NCBI GenBank assembly: GCA_030765055.1
Contig: CM060958.1
Location: forward strand, 114,493,972 to 114,557,971
Direction: 5' to 3'
From: Mantis religiosa
Taxonomy: Eukaryota > Arthropoda > Insecta > Mantodea > Mantidae
Length of the DNA: 64,000 bases
Position numbers and translations under genes: made by a program. Shown piece after piece: positions 11,049-23,814 of the stretch. Within the stretch, counting starts at the first letter, position 1. Each line of letters opens with the position of its first letter. Under the pieces are notes generated by a model. It was not told the origin of the DNA. It made no database searches and saw only the letters and a list, made by a program, of their open reading frames with translations.

Positions 11049-12171
11049 CATAAGTAGTAAATCAGTCACATAAAATTGAAATATTTTGATCTGAAAATGT
11101 ATGTAGGCGTATATATAGTTACTTGAGTAAAGTAACTGTAACGAATTTATTAACTCAAAAATAGTCGCCATAACTTTTGGCACATTATTCCATTGCGACA
11201 CAAACCGGTCGGTTCCATCTTTGAAGAAGCTAGTAGGCTGCTGTCGGTTCCAGGCCTGGACCCGTTCACACACTTCGTCGTCCGTTAATCGATGTCCACG
11301 AATATCTTGTTTTAGAGGTCCATGAACACGAAAGTCGCACGGTGAAAGGTCTGGACTGTATGGTGGATGATTCAGCGTTTCCCATCGAAACTGCCGCAAT
11401 GTCGTCTTAACCGAATATGTAGTGTGTGGGTGGGCATTATCGTGCAGGAGAATAACACCATTGGATAACATGCCTGGATGTTTCGACTGGATGGCTCGTC
11501 TACGGTTCTGTAAAGTCGCTTGATAACGTTGGGCAATGAAGGTGGTTTCCCGTTCCAGGAACTCGACAAGCAGTTAGTCCTTGTGTCAAAAAAGGACATT
11601 GTGACCTTACCAGAACTGGTGTGTACAGCCTTTGATTTCTTTGCAGGTAGTGAAGTAGCATGCTTCCACTGCTTGCTCCCACGCTTGCTTTCCGGTTCAA
11701 AATGGTGACGAGAGAAAGCCGTATTCCTCCTCTTTATAACGTTGCAGATGACAAACACAGCGCCATTCGAGTATTGCGCTGTTCAGCGGTCAGTTGGTGG
11801 GGAACTAACTGCGCATAAACTTTTCAAAATTTCAAATGTTGATGCATTATGGTATGAATGGTGCTAATAATACCCTATAATCGATAGGCCTCGTTCACGG
11901 TGATTCTGCGGTTGCTCAAGATTAAAGCATTCACTTCCACAATCATTTCAGATGTGATGACACGATGAGCCTGTCCGGGACGAGCATCATCTTTCAGTAA
12001 TTCGCGCCCCTCAAGGAATCTTTTGCGCCATTCCACAACACTTGAACGATACAGACTGCACTCACCGGACATAGGCTTCATCCGTCGATACATTTCACGG
12101 CCTCCGACTTCTTCCGCCCCTAGAGATCCAATCACCCGTCGTTGTACCTGGTTACTCGCCTTGCTGTTCAA
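11046..12171 (-). pseudogene. mariner transposase relic M1
   Basis: Read on the minus strand, 12171-11875 encodes the N-terminal helix-turn-helix region (MYRRMKPMSGECSLYRSSVV, then RRITVNEAYRL). The catalytic half follows at 11758-11046 with LLHDNAHPHT and NHPPYSPDLSPCDF. The last two aspartates are separated by 34 residues, the D34D spacing of true mariners. The first catalytic Asp (DETW box) is not present before HHFEPESKR, and the stretch 11760-11875 is scrambled. Frameshifts split the catalytic half into at least two frames. TIRs were not found. It cannot make an active enzyme. Confidence 0.85.
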
Positions 12172-13342
<1,171 letters not shown>

Positions 13343-14810
13343 TTCCCCTGCAAAGTACCATCAAAGTGCATAGAATGTCCAATTAAGCAACTTTAGGGGC
13401 AAAACCGAGGACACTGCTGTTGCTTACAAGGAGTAAGCACCGGGATAAAAACAAATGAAATTCGTTTCTCCCTGAAATAAAGCTGGAGGCCAGTCCAAGC
13501 TATAAAACCCGTTCCCCAATTTAAAGCGTAAGGAAAATCCTGCATCAACAGACAGGAATGCTCCCGAGTAAATTTCAGGAAGCTGAACAAACACAAAACC
13601 CTAACCTTCACCCGAAACGAAGCACTATTTACTGCATCAAAGCCTTGAACCTTTAGGCAAGCTAGGAGTTAATGGTTGCTTAAAATATTATTCATGCATC
13701 AGGAATAACAAATTGCTGGAGTTCAATAGAACCAGGACTTATCGACCGTTCTTCCATAAAAGCTATAAATTCTAGCAACACGACCAAGCAGAAATATCCA
13801 TGACGTCAGCGATGAAAAATAAATCAACGGCTTCGGAGTAGACTTAAAAAAAATTGGCGCGATTTGCGCGGCGAAGATAGTATTTCAATGACCCGAAAAA
13901 TTACGTCGAAAACAAATTAAATACGGAGACAATAACGATGGAAAAAACGACTTTTTCGGCACTCATGAAAGTGGGCGCGGTCTGTATCAAAAGAATGGCT
14001 CAAGCTGGCTTCAGAGCAACTAAGTTCGAACGGGTTCTGTAATTCAACTCAGAGAAGCGATTAGGTAAAATCTTAGTTCTCTCCATATATTGCAGAAACG
14101 ATTCGGACGCAAAGAAAATGCACGAAGAAGTTCCATTTTATTGTGTAAAGGAATGAGAAATTCTGTAAGATCAAGTCAAATATTATACTAGGTTATAAAG
14201 TACAAGATTCTTCGGCCCAATAGAAATGTCAGTCCTTCAACTTTGCGCCAATTACTTCCAGCACTTCCGACTTTGGAACAAGTTAGAATCCGTCCAATTC
14301 AATAACACACATTTAAAGTCGTTAAAACCTGATAGGTAAACTAATATCCATAAAAATTCTGGCGTCCACTACGAGATGTTGAAGTGGAAGTGGAGAACAG
14401 GCCGAGGTGACCTCAACGCTAGGGGATTCGACAGATAGGCCCCCGCCATTTCACAACTAGATTGCATGAGTTGTGACAGTTTAGTCAACAATCCCTCGAA
14501 ATCAGCCTTGAGAGCAAGGAAGCAGGGAAACGCCTCAACCACTGGATGATAATAACTTAATCAATACGGTTGATGTGGTTACTCAAACAAACGTCAACAA
14601 TAATGTATTCTGCCTCGTAGAAGACGACCATTAGTTAAATTTCCTGAATTGGGTTGTCAAGAAAAGGCATCTGAAGAAATACGCAGACCACAATAAAATC
14701 GTTCTTTTGAGATACGCTGATTAACTTGTTAACTTGATTTAAGGGTTTCAAAACATCTTATATATCTAAAGAGCATGATTACTATCAGTATAATTATCTG
14801 AAAGAGCAAT
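13343..14810. other. Unannotated, possibly unique DNA
   Basis: No transposon hallmark, SINE or coding signature was found. It is one of the longer stretches in the window without an internal repeat match, so it is a candidate single-copy segment. Confidence 0.4.
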
Positions 14811-14849
14811 CTACAACTTCCGAAACAATGCTACACATATCGGCCTTGA

Positions 14850-15110
14850 GGGCATACGAAGCAGATAATCAAAAACCAAAATGACTATGTTTGATGATTT
14901 GCACATTATTTTCCAAATGGGAAGACCTAAGTTTTGATTCCTGACTAGAAGGTGGGAATTTTTCTGTATCTTCATTCTTCTAGAGTGTGGAAATATGGAT
15001 AATAGTATGAGCCTGTGTGTGTGTGAATTTAATGTAGTAACCATGTAGTAACCCAAAGTAATGCCATCCCAAAGTGCTCACCACTGTAAAGCGAGTGAAC
15101 ACTATTGTCG
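14850..15110 (+). repeat. SINE-C, old copy
   Basis: gtgggaatttttctgtatc, ttctagagtgtggaaatatgg and gtgtgtgaatttaatg align in order with 28390-28480. The tRNA-like head is nearly unrecognisable. The downstream part near 15060-15100 (catcccaaagtg, gagtgaacac) is also similar to the 28510-28560 part. Confidence 0.55.
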
Positions 15111-15404
15111 ATGACTAAAATGATTCCTATATAAATAGTCGACCCGAGATAAAGACGGTGTATAAATGGAGAAAAACTAAAGTAGAAAAATTTAGATATT
15201 ACCTAGCAAAATAACAGAACTTAAGGAACCAAACAGCAGCACTTCCATCCATAAATCTATACAAAAATATGCAATACGCCTGTCCTTTCACAGTGCAGTA
15301 GGTACCTACTCCAAATGCACTAACATTCTTACATAAGAACATAGGAAATACAGAGCTAAAAGCACGTGTAGCGTTAGACAACCACAAAACAAAAGACCGT
15401 AACT

Positions 15405-15700
15405 TAGTGGGTTCGTAAAATTAAAAGTCTAGATTCCAAAAATTCAAAATGTTCTTTATTTCCGTAGAAAGACAGTTTGTACAACCCTTTGCAGCAGGAT
15501 GACGTAACATACACCAACACAGTAGTCTCTCGTGGCTTCACCACACGTAAACAAACAAAAGAATTCACTTTCAAATCACTGCACGATTATCAGTTCTCGA
15601 CTCGACTCGGCTCGCAACTGCAACTCCTAGTAGCTCCCTGCCGACTGACCCACGACAACTCCCACTGACGCATATATACCGGAGCCGCTGTTTCTCGAAG
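15405..15700 (-). promoter_or_regulatory. Repeat R copy 1, possible LTR-like promoter
   Basis: Shared with 21045-21310: gttcgta(a/g)aattaaaagtc, aaattcaaaatg and a tttatttccgtagaaa block. On the minus strand a TATA-like box (tatatatgcgtc, about 15680-15667) is followed roughly 30 bases on by an arthropod initiator-like TCAGTC (about 15640). An AATAAAG polyadenylation-like signal lies about 200 bases later (about 15460). That order (U3, R, polyA) suggests an LTR, but no internal retrotransposon region or primer-binding site was found. Confidence 0.35.
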
Positions 15701-15774
15701 GCTGCCGAAGCTTTACGGCATTTCGTGGTGCAGCGAGAAAGTCCAGACTATCTCCGTCTCTTTCTCCCTCTATT

Positions 15775-15820
<46 letters not shown>
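15775..15820. repeat. (CT)n microsatellite
   Basis: Uninterrupted CT dinucleotides in a longer pyrimidine-rich stretch (about 15750-15905). Confidence 0.97.
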
Positions 15821-15824
<4 letters not shown>

Positions 15825-15829
15825 CAAGT

Positions 15830-17861
15830 GCCCAGTGCTCATCGCTCCGCGGGCGTGGCTTGGGCGCTATCCGTCTCTTTCACTCCCCGCTTCTATCTCT
15901 CTCAGTGTTCATCTACCCAGCAGCAAAACAATGCCTCGCGACAGTACAATGAAGCAAGGAACACATAACTTGCCGTACACAACACAGCAATAGGAAAAAA
16001 CAGTAAAAGCAGTCATGCTCTAAATCTAGATGCTCTAGATCGAGAGACAGTCCTGTCAAGGAACATCCCGATTTAGGTAATAGATTATGTTCAAAGTTTG
16101 TCTTGCTTGTGAAAAGTGATGGTTGTAAGTGTAATCTGTAATTTCTTTTTTCTGTACAATGAAGAAATGTCGTCGTTGTTGCATAAATTCGCTGAACAAT
16201 TTCTGTTATGTGTACGGGCATTTTACTATAAAAAGTCAGCATCGATCTTCGACAGCAACATTGAAACGAACATAGCTCAGTTGCTTCGGTTGTCATGTTG
16301 GAGACCTATTAGGAATGGGCTCCTCACGTGCGCTGCATAACATGTTATTCCAATGTTATTAAACGAAATTCGGAAACTAAATGAGATTAGATTGTTTCAG
16401 CGTAAGAAAGAACGAATTCAGATCTCAAGTTGGTTTCTAACATAGGTTCAGTTTAGAGAAAGAAAGTTATTCGTAAACAAATTTAAAATACATTTGTACA
16501 CCCATATGGTTACAAAACTCTTCAAAACAAATTTGAGATATGTCATACTTGTGCATAGTTAAATCAAACAGATAAGCAGCGTCACCCCATCACATAAATA
16601 GTAAGTAATCCCATTGATAAAAGCATGACAAAATATTTGAGGTATAAGAGTGAGGCATATATTTGAACATGGTTTTAAATTATTTAAAAATGAAACCAAA
16701 CAACTAAGATATAAAACAAAAATAGGTCAGCCGTATATATCAGTTTTCAAAAATGTCTTTGGTTCTTATTTTGATTATAATAACATATGTTAAAAGCATT
16801 TATAAGCCAAGTAAAATGTTTATGTATGTGTCAAATGCTCAGAATTCCATAAAATAATTCTGCTTCTGGCTTTTCAGTATTAAGAGTCTAGATATTGATT
16901 TTTGAGAATTAAGTGATAAATGAACATCAAGCCATCTTTACCACGTAACAAGCACTGAGGGGAAGTCATTAATCCAATATTGAACAAATGTCCAGTTAAT
17001 CATGGTCTGTGTTTAATCCGAACATTGCAACAGACGATATTCTAGGTAGGTCTGGAATTGTAAGTTGATTCTGAGATCTTTCAAAGTACGTATTTCAAAG
17101 GAAGTAAAATATTTGTCATCATTAAACTTTTAACTGTTCCAAAGGGGATACTTTCTTTTGTTGTTTGAGAAATTTTGGAATCCTTCTTGGCAACATACCT
17201 GCTTGCTCTTTTCCAGAAATTCTACAGTGGGGTAGGACTCCATTGCAAAACTTTGCCATTATTTAATTTTTGGAAATGTTTAATCATAGTATGAATTTCA
17301 TTTATTTTTATTCCATTTTAGAGCAGTAAATTGAAATAATAGCATTAATAGCTGCTTTGGAATTTAATAAGAAAGTTAATTTGGAAAGCTAATTTGTCCA
17401 GGCGAATAGATTCTGTAAGAAGGTATAAACTGCATCAGTTTCTCCATCAAAGCTTGTGAAATAATTTACAACATATGTATATTTTCTGTAAGTATCCTGT
17501 AAAGCCCTGTTTGTTCAAAATAAATGTATTACATAATTGGTAAACATTAAGCAATGGACAAATGCTCCACAAGAAATATAGATTTTTTTTTAAAACACAT
17601 TACTCATTTCAAATGACTTTTCTATGCATTCGGGAAATTTTCAAGATATCCAATCCTCTAGGTTTGAAATCTTCATTATGGTTACTTTTTAAGGTGACAA
17701 TTTTTAAGACCACTATTCAGTTATTTCTCGAGATGTGATGTAAAAAGTATAGAACAGTGATATCCAACCTTATGGAAAAGAGAAGAGGGCAAATTTACCT
17801 CCACCTACTATTCGCCGAGCTATGATGCATTCATGGGAATGAAACACAAATATTTATATTA
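15830..17861. other. AT-rich, nothing firmly recognised
   Basis: Parts around 17480-17560 (ctgtaaagccctg, taattggtaaac) loosely resemble repeat L, but too weakly to call. The 127-codon minus-strand frame at 15913-16296 has no recognisable motif. Confidence 0.35.
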
Positions 17862-18135
17862 TGTGTTTCAAATGGGATGTTGTTTGTCCTTGAGCGCTAC
17901 TAGGCGAGCAACCATTCGGAGTACCGCGGTGTTGTCGTATTGCATTCCCCCTAAGTGGTGTGTGAAAAGCGCCAAACTAATCGATCTCTAATAAATACTA
18001 TTCGCGCTAAGACAAAAATTCAGATTTTGCAAAAAACTGATCGATGTGGAAGGAGAGAGTAAGTATTTAACATAACCGTAAGAACTCCATATTTTTAGCT
18101 CAAATAGTTTTCCTAATACAAATAAATAAAGTAGG

Positions 18136-18371
18136 TTTTTTGTTGTAATTTACGTCCTCCATTGTCATATCGGACGCTGAATGAATTGGGTGAAATGATG
18201 CTCAATGCGTCCGGGGTCCATGGAGTTTAGAGTTACCCGGCACTTGTCTTTCAGGATAAGGGAAACCCCCGGGAAAAACCTTATCCAGGTAACTCACCCT
18301 GACCGAGATTCGAACTCGGGACCTTCTGAACGTGAGGCAGACATGCTACCATCTACGCTACCGAGGCGGGC
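18136..18371 (-). repeat. SINE-A copy 4 (nested in T)
   Basis: Full-length minus-strand SINE-A with an intact antisense B box. It is flanked by an imperfect 12-bp TSD (taaataaagtag at 18124-18135, taaatgaattag at 18372-18383). The empty site is visible in the T paralogue near 40560-40590. Confidence 0.92.
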
Positions 18372-18439
18372 TAAATGAATTAGATACCATTATATTATAA
18401 CAATGCTTTGCGTCGTAAGCACTATAATGAACATCATTA

Positions 18440-18946
18440 AGGTAGTTGTCTCATGTGTTTACGAGAACTCCTAAGTGGTTTACCGAGAAAATACGAGTCA
18501 GTTGGAGAATTTAATGTCATGTTGGTGCGTTGGCCATAGTAGCTCAAGGGTAGAGCGGCTGGACGGAAACCAGATGATCCGTGGTTCAAATCCCGGCTAT
18601 GGCATTGAATTTTTCATTCTGACTCTATGTTTCCACAATTTAGCCTACACACGGCCAGTGTGAAAGAACAATTAATTTCCATTAATTGAATTAATAGTGG
18701 TTAACTATAAAGCCCGAGCCTTAAAGTACTTATATGTTGTAAGTCACCATTAAGGTAGTTGTCTCATGTGTTTATGAGAATTCCTAAGTGGTTTACCGGG
18801 AAAATACGAGTCAGTTGGAGAATTTAATGTCATATCGGCACGTTGGCCATAGTAGCTCAATGGTAGAGCGGCTGGACGGAAACCAGATGATCCGTGGTTC
18901 AAATCCCGGCTATGGCATTGAATTTTTCATTCTGACTCTAAGTTTC
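18440..18946 (+). repeat. Dimeric SINE-D element
   Basis: Two tRNA-like units (tRNA-like parts 18533-18604 and 18846-18916, period 313 bp) joined by a linker (acacggccagtgtgaaagaa). They sit as one insertion between 10-bp direct repeats aacatcatta at 18430-18439 and 18947-18956. The first unit is full length and the second ends shortly after its tRNA-like part. The tRNA-like segment keeps a perfectly paired 7-bp acceptor stem (gccatag/ctatggc), a D-arm (gctc/gagc) and a T-loop ttcaaat. The anticodon loop reads acggaaa, and the T stem has only 3 of 5 pairs, so it is not a working tRNA. Its A and B boxes could still drive Pol III. Confidence 0.88.
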
Positions 18947-19730
18947 AACATCATTATTGTTTGGCATGTATGCGTGAACGTATATTTGAAATTACTCAGA
19001 GCTGAAACGTAAACATTTGACATGACGTGGTAGAAAGAATATGTGTTAAATTTGATGGGAGGAAAAAATACACTTCCTGCTAGTCTGGCAGAACGTGTCT
19101 GGTCACATTATATCTTTGTTTATAAATGGTCCGTAATCTCTATTTACTTTAGAGAGTTCAAAGCAGTTACTATTCAGTTACTCTTTCATGAAAATGTGCA
19201 TCAGCTGGATCAGTGAGATACGATCCACTTTTCCCCTTACTACTGCCAGAGCAATTCAATTGAGTTAATGTGCGCTCAAATTATGTTGCAAATAGAAATA
19301 ATATTTCTAAACTGACTGACGCTGAACGACTTATTCACGAAGAAATTAACAAGGAACACAACAAGACTGGGAAAACTGAGCGAGATAAACTACAAGAAGA
19401 CGACTTTTGATAAGAAATAGCACGTAATGAAATTTTGGAACTTCATCATAAATTTGTAGTACTCAGACGATGAAGACAATGACAATGACGAATTATCTAT
19501 TAACGTAAGTAACAGTCACAGCCATACGGAAGCACCGCTGGTATTTTCATTGGATTAGAAAAATAAGTAATTCATAGACTATAATTAATTTTAAACAAAA
19601 TATTTAAACCGTGTGCGTAATATACGAATATCCACGTTGCAATTGTGATTTCAACAACTGCATTATTATAAAACTTTGGAAAATTCAGTTTACGTTCCCT
19701 TACGTCTAGCGCCAAGAAGACTCACAAGTG

Positions 19731-19732
<2 letters not shown>

Positions 19733-19765
<33 letters not shown>
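19733..19765. repeat. (GA)n microsatellite inside T
   Basis: A GA tract near the T right end. The paralogue has only ctctctcg at the matching place (39712 region), so the expansion occurred in this copy after duplication. Confidence 0.95.
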
Positions 19766-19767
<2 letters not shown>

Positions 19768-19863
19768 AATATAAAAAGAGTGGGGATAACGAGGTGGCAA
19801 CGCTGAAGGCTCTAACGCATCTGATTCACTACAGGCGAGAACTCTTCCCATTTGAAACACATA

Positions 19864-21044
19864 GTAGGTAATAGTTGGTTATCTGAATGCATGAAGGAAT
19901 GCTTCGTGCACAAAATGGATGTAGAGTAACGTGATTAGCTGATATGAAAGAAGTTTGCGCATCGTTGGCACAAAATTTTAACGCTAGTAAATATTTAAAT
20001 ATTTGATATTTATTTGGTCTCCATTATCTTTTATGTATCTATGGACATAGGTAATTTAATTACTTCTGCTTAGGTGTATCGCGATTAAATGAAATAGACT
20101 TTCGTAAGAGTATTTGCAGAAGTCGTATAAAACAAACGATAGTGTATAGATTTTTTATTTGCCTTTTGTAGTGGGAAATCATCCTAGCGAGAATGTATCC
20201 AACGTTTGAATATGATGAAATGCTGCGACTGGGAACTGCGTATACTTGAAGCGCCTCTTCCTCCTACGCGCTCTGCAGCACGCCCACCAGTTTATTTTGG
20301 TGCTATGGAGCACCAGCTAGCACAGCGATGGCAAACTTGTTCCCCACTCCTGTGCCAATTAAATTTCAGTGCTTCATCTCACGTAATTTTAAAAATGATT
20401 ATCAATTTTATGTGTTATTTAGTAAACAGAGCTCTTCACTTTCCAATATGCTAGACCTCTTATACGTTTATTTTATTTTACATTTCAAGAACAAGGTTTG
20501 CTTTTACCTTAACAAAATAAACAAAATTGCACAAATTACTGAAGTTAACTGCAAAAGGCCTTTTTATTAAAACTGTTAGGAATAAAATAAAGAAAACATA
20601 AATTCAGCGAAAGCTTAAGAATGAAAACTGTTTTGATACGGGAGACAGCCAAGTTTATGAAATTTTTGTATAAACATGATCGATTCCATTGATGATATTT
20701 CTTGTTGCTCAAGGTTTTTAAATTCTAAGATGTAAGCAGTGATACTGATGAATGGAGAAATCATTTCTAAATTTGAAACGTGGCTAGAGAGAAAATCTGT
20801 CTTATTTTGGGATTGTCAGAAAACAACAGAATTCGTGCATAGAAAAAGACAATTTTAAACGTAAATAAGAAAGGCAAAAAAATTAAAATATAAGGGCATT
20901 GACAAATAAGGTATGAATATATGAATTATCATCATTTTTATCATCATTATTAACGTTGTTCAGATCCCTATTACTACACATAGACGATGACACTAAATTG
21001 TGTATCAATTAAAGGAGTTAGTAACAGCGTGATGCCAAAGAATA
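19864..21044. other. Unannotated DNA
   Basis: A GC-richer patch lies near 20230-20350 and the rest is AT-rich. No motif was recognised. Confidence 0.4.
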
Positions 21045-21310
21045 TTGTGGATTCGTAGAATTAAAAGTCCAATTTGCAGAAATTCAAAATGCTTTTTATT
21101 TTCGTAGAAATACTCAATGGTCAATCCCTACAGTAGCAGAATTACGCCACATACACAATTGCAATCTACCAAGGTCGTTGACCACAACAAGGAGCTCACT
21201 TTCAAAACACGTCACTTTCAATTACAACTCTCGTTACGACTCTGTTTACGACTACTGCGCTGGCGTGTCGCGATCTCTTATGTATACCTCATTGATAATT
21301 ATAGACTGTT
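21045..21310 (-). promoter_or_regulatory. Repeat R copy 2, possible LTR-like promoter
   Basis: Same orientation and block order as 15405-15700. On the minus strand a TATA-like tatacataag (about 21280) precedes, and an AAAATAAAAAG polyadenylation-like signal (about 21100) follows. The outer boundary starts with tgtgg on the plus strand in this copy. Confidence 0.35.
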
Positions 21311-21719
21311 CTGTAACAAACAAGAAATCGAATGTTCTGTAAGACGACACTAGACGAAACAGAACGTTCCAGACGTCTAACTTTATCTGTGTCGGCAAGT
21401 CTTTTATCTCCGGGCTATCGTTACTGTTTTTGCAGGCTCTTTATCTCCACACTGCGCTATCTGTCTGATATCACTCCGCGCCGAACTCTTTGTGCGCGTA
21501 CGCCACCAGTCGTAATAATTGATTATAAACATTACGTTGATGGTAAGAATTTTATTTAAAAAATGTAATTGGTGAATATTTAGGAAAGCATTTACTTCTT
21601 CCTGTACTTTCAGCTCATTTGTTGACAGTTTATTTTGCATTTTTGCTTCTCTAATACTCACTTATAGAATGTAAAATAGCGCAATACTCAAACCAAAAAC
21701 TCGATAACAAAATTTCACC

Positions 21720-21792
21720 AAAAATACATTTTTCTAAGCCTCCCTGAATAACTGCCCCTCACAAAAAAAATTAAAGAAAGGTCTCTGCGTGT

Positions 21793-21873
<81 letters not shown>

Positions 21874-22440
21874 CAGCACAACTCAAAAACGAAAAGTTAG
21901 TTGTTCTGCATTTTCAAGGGTGCAGTGCGAAAATTAAAAAAAAAGATTGCCATACCAAAATACCCTTACATGGAAAATGCTTCATAAATGTTGATTTTAT
22001 CAAATATGATTCTAATGATTTTGATTTAATAACATATTTCAGGCATTGCAATGACAAATTGAATTTTCTAAAAATAGCTCCTAAAATTTTCATCCTGTAT
22101 AATATTTGCATAACTTAAACAGTAGGAGATGTAGAAATCTTACAACACAAAAAATCAAATAGATCGCGCTTTACCTAAAATATATCCGTAGCCATTTCCG
22201 AGATATTCGGTGTTGGTTTGAATTTTCTCATATTTATGCGTGTCTCAAATGTAAAATCGGATTTCATTTTCTTTTATATTTCATTCTTTCTTCAAGGGGA
22301 GCTACATTTCAAAACCATCACTTACCTAGCGATCCTTAAAATATTTGACTATCACTTAAAGCTCTGTATTCCCTATCTCCATTGTATCTACGAGGAAAAT
22401 ATCTAATAAAGCTATTTCTACAAAAGTGTGTCTCGATTAA
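21720..22440 (+). repeat. Repeat L, copy 2, left part
   Basis: Contains the L landmarks in order: a (GT)n tract, gaacagcacaactcaaaaacg, aatgattttgatttaat, ccatttccgagatattc and ccctatctccattgtatctac. It ends at cgattaa where transposon U begins and resumes after U at 23534. Confidence 0.75.
21788..21871. repeat. (GT)n microsatellite within L
   Basis: GT tract of about 84 bases, at the same place within L as the (GT)n at 60861 and the short gtgtgtg at 28220. Confidence 0.97.
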
Positions 22441-23533
22441 GGTGAGAAGGTACTGCACTTAGGTTTAAAATTCGCTTTTTTATTTTTACATTTTATTATA
22501 ATGTTGCCCCTCTAGATTAAAAATATATAATTAAGAAGTTCATTGGAGTAATATTTTATACCTAATTTGCTAATTATATTAGTGGGTGTCAAGTTTTTGC
22601 CACGCCCCTTTTCGTAAGAAAATCGATCATAACTTCTGTAATACTGAACAGATAATTCTGAACTAAGACTTGTTTTGTAAGGGATCTTCCAAGTTTCCTG
22701 TTAGTACCACTGTAAACTCCAATGATGCTAGTTTTTCTTTTGTCTTTGGTTGTGTATGTGAACAGTTACTTGTTTTGAATAATATTTTGTACTGGTTATT
22801 GGTGAATATATGATATGGGTAAGCCTAAAGCACTTTTAGAGGCAATGGTTTTACTAAAAACAGAACCGTAAATGTAGAAAATATAAGTACAATAGACAAT
22901 GAAACTACGTGTAATATTGAGGTTAGTAGGCCCAGTTCAACAATACAAGTGCTAATCTTATAGTAGTCATATACAGAAATTGATGAGCTGCGAGTCCTGA
23001 AAGCAGATAAAATGGTTGAAGAACTGGCCAAGAAAGCAAGAAAAATGAAGAGGAACTTGAAAAGAACAAGAGAGAATACAGAGGGTCAAGACTATGCAGC
23101 AGGAATGCTCTAACTCAAGTGACAAGTCAGTAATCAATATATAAACTATAAAGCTGTTTCTCTCAGTTTCAAATTTTTTTCAGGTTCCGGTTCACATTTT
23201 TAAAAGCTAATCAACCAAAACATATGATTTTTGTGTGTGTATTAAGCAGACTAATAATAGGAAGAAGGGATTTTTCTCTGAGATTCGTAATACTTGTTTA
23301 AAAAGTAAAATTTTCTGAAATTTCAGCGATTTCTTGTACAAAAACTAAAAAAAAAAAAAAATTATAACAAATTATCAGTACAAAATTTTCAAATAATAAT
23401 AAGTATTATTAATGATAAAGGTTTTAAGAACTTGCCTGAAAATTTTCATGTACATGTCAATAATAATTTATTGGTAATGTGCACCCAAAAATCATGGAAA
23501 TATCATTGTTGAGATAGGCAGTACCTTCTCACC
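22441..23533. mobile_element. TTAA-flanked transposon U (piggyBac/Kolobok-type)
   Basis: Perfect 16-bp TIRs ggtgagaaggtactgc (22441-22456) and its complement (23518-23533) lie inside TTAA on both sides (22437-22440, 23534-23537). The host repeat L is continuous across the site in the copy at 37531-37550 (ccattaacatgaaat), giving an empty-site reference. TTAA targeting is typical of piggyBac and Kolobok. At 1093 bp with no long ORF it is non-autonomous. A decayed frame near 22975-23105 reads ELAKKARKMKRNLKRT then EGQDYAAG, a basic stretch that may be a Kolobok-like remnant; that part is a weak inference. Confidence 0.88.
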
Positions 23534-23600
23534 TTAACATGAAGGAAACGAAGAAATGAGAGTTTGTTAAGTGTAGTACAAATTATAAGAGTTTTATGTC
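23534..23600 (+). repeat. Repeat L, copy 2, right part
   Basis: ttaacatgaaggaaacgaag continues L directly where it was cut by U, matching 37537-37555. Confidence 0.65.
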
Positions 23601-23704
23601 ATTTTCTGGTGAACTTGGAAAAAAATTAGATACCGAAATCTTAAGAAGAATTATGAAACATGTTACACTTAACACATAGGCACTTAGGGTGGAGGATTAT
23701 TTGA

Positions 23705-23814
23705 GCTGCCACAGGGGAGTTTCAAAATGTAATTGCTAGGGATCCTGCCCTCTGCTGTCATATCTCTTCAGTCCCACCACTCTTAGTATGCTGTCACCTC
23801 ATCTCTCCTTCCGG
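23705..23814 (+). repeat. SINE-B fragment
   Basis: Blocks ggggagtttc, gatcctgccctctgc and cacctcatctctccttcc belong to the SINE-B 3' half. It is cut by SINE-A copy 5. Confidence 0.6.

Larger units (their letters stand above)
17862..19861 (+). mobile_element. DNA transposon T copy 1 (IS630/Tc1-like derivative), with two insertions
   Basis: Terminal inverted repeats tgtgtttcaaatggga and its complement lie just inside TA dinucleotides at 17860-17861 and 19862-19863. The uninterrupted inverted paralogue is at 39609-40802. Removing a SINE-A (18136-18371) and a dimeric SINE-D (18440-18946) gives about 1.24 kb, close to the 1194 bp of copy 2. Around 19220-19290 a decayed frame reads PYY...IELM.AQI, matching the catalytic 'NPIELIWAQ' block of the IS630/Tc1 DDE fold. 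A C-terminal acidic piece lies near 19380-19560. The N-terminal DNA-binding and first catalytic blocks are missing, so it is a non-autonomous derivative. Confidence 0.8.

Noticed and set aside
16116..16340. 74-codon plus-strand frame and its 127-codon antisense frame
   Set aside because: Neither shows a domain motif, and they overlap each other in a region without supporting signals.
18533..18604. A functional tRNA gene (anticodon-loop GGA)
   Set aside because: Although the acceptor stem pairs perfectly, the T stem has mismatches, the base before the anticodon is C, not T, and the segment is part of a multi-copy SINE with TSDs.
18440..18946. CRISPR-like or satellite array
   Set aside because: Only two long units with one flanking TSD pair, and tRNA-like content. 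No short regular spacers.
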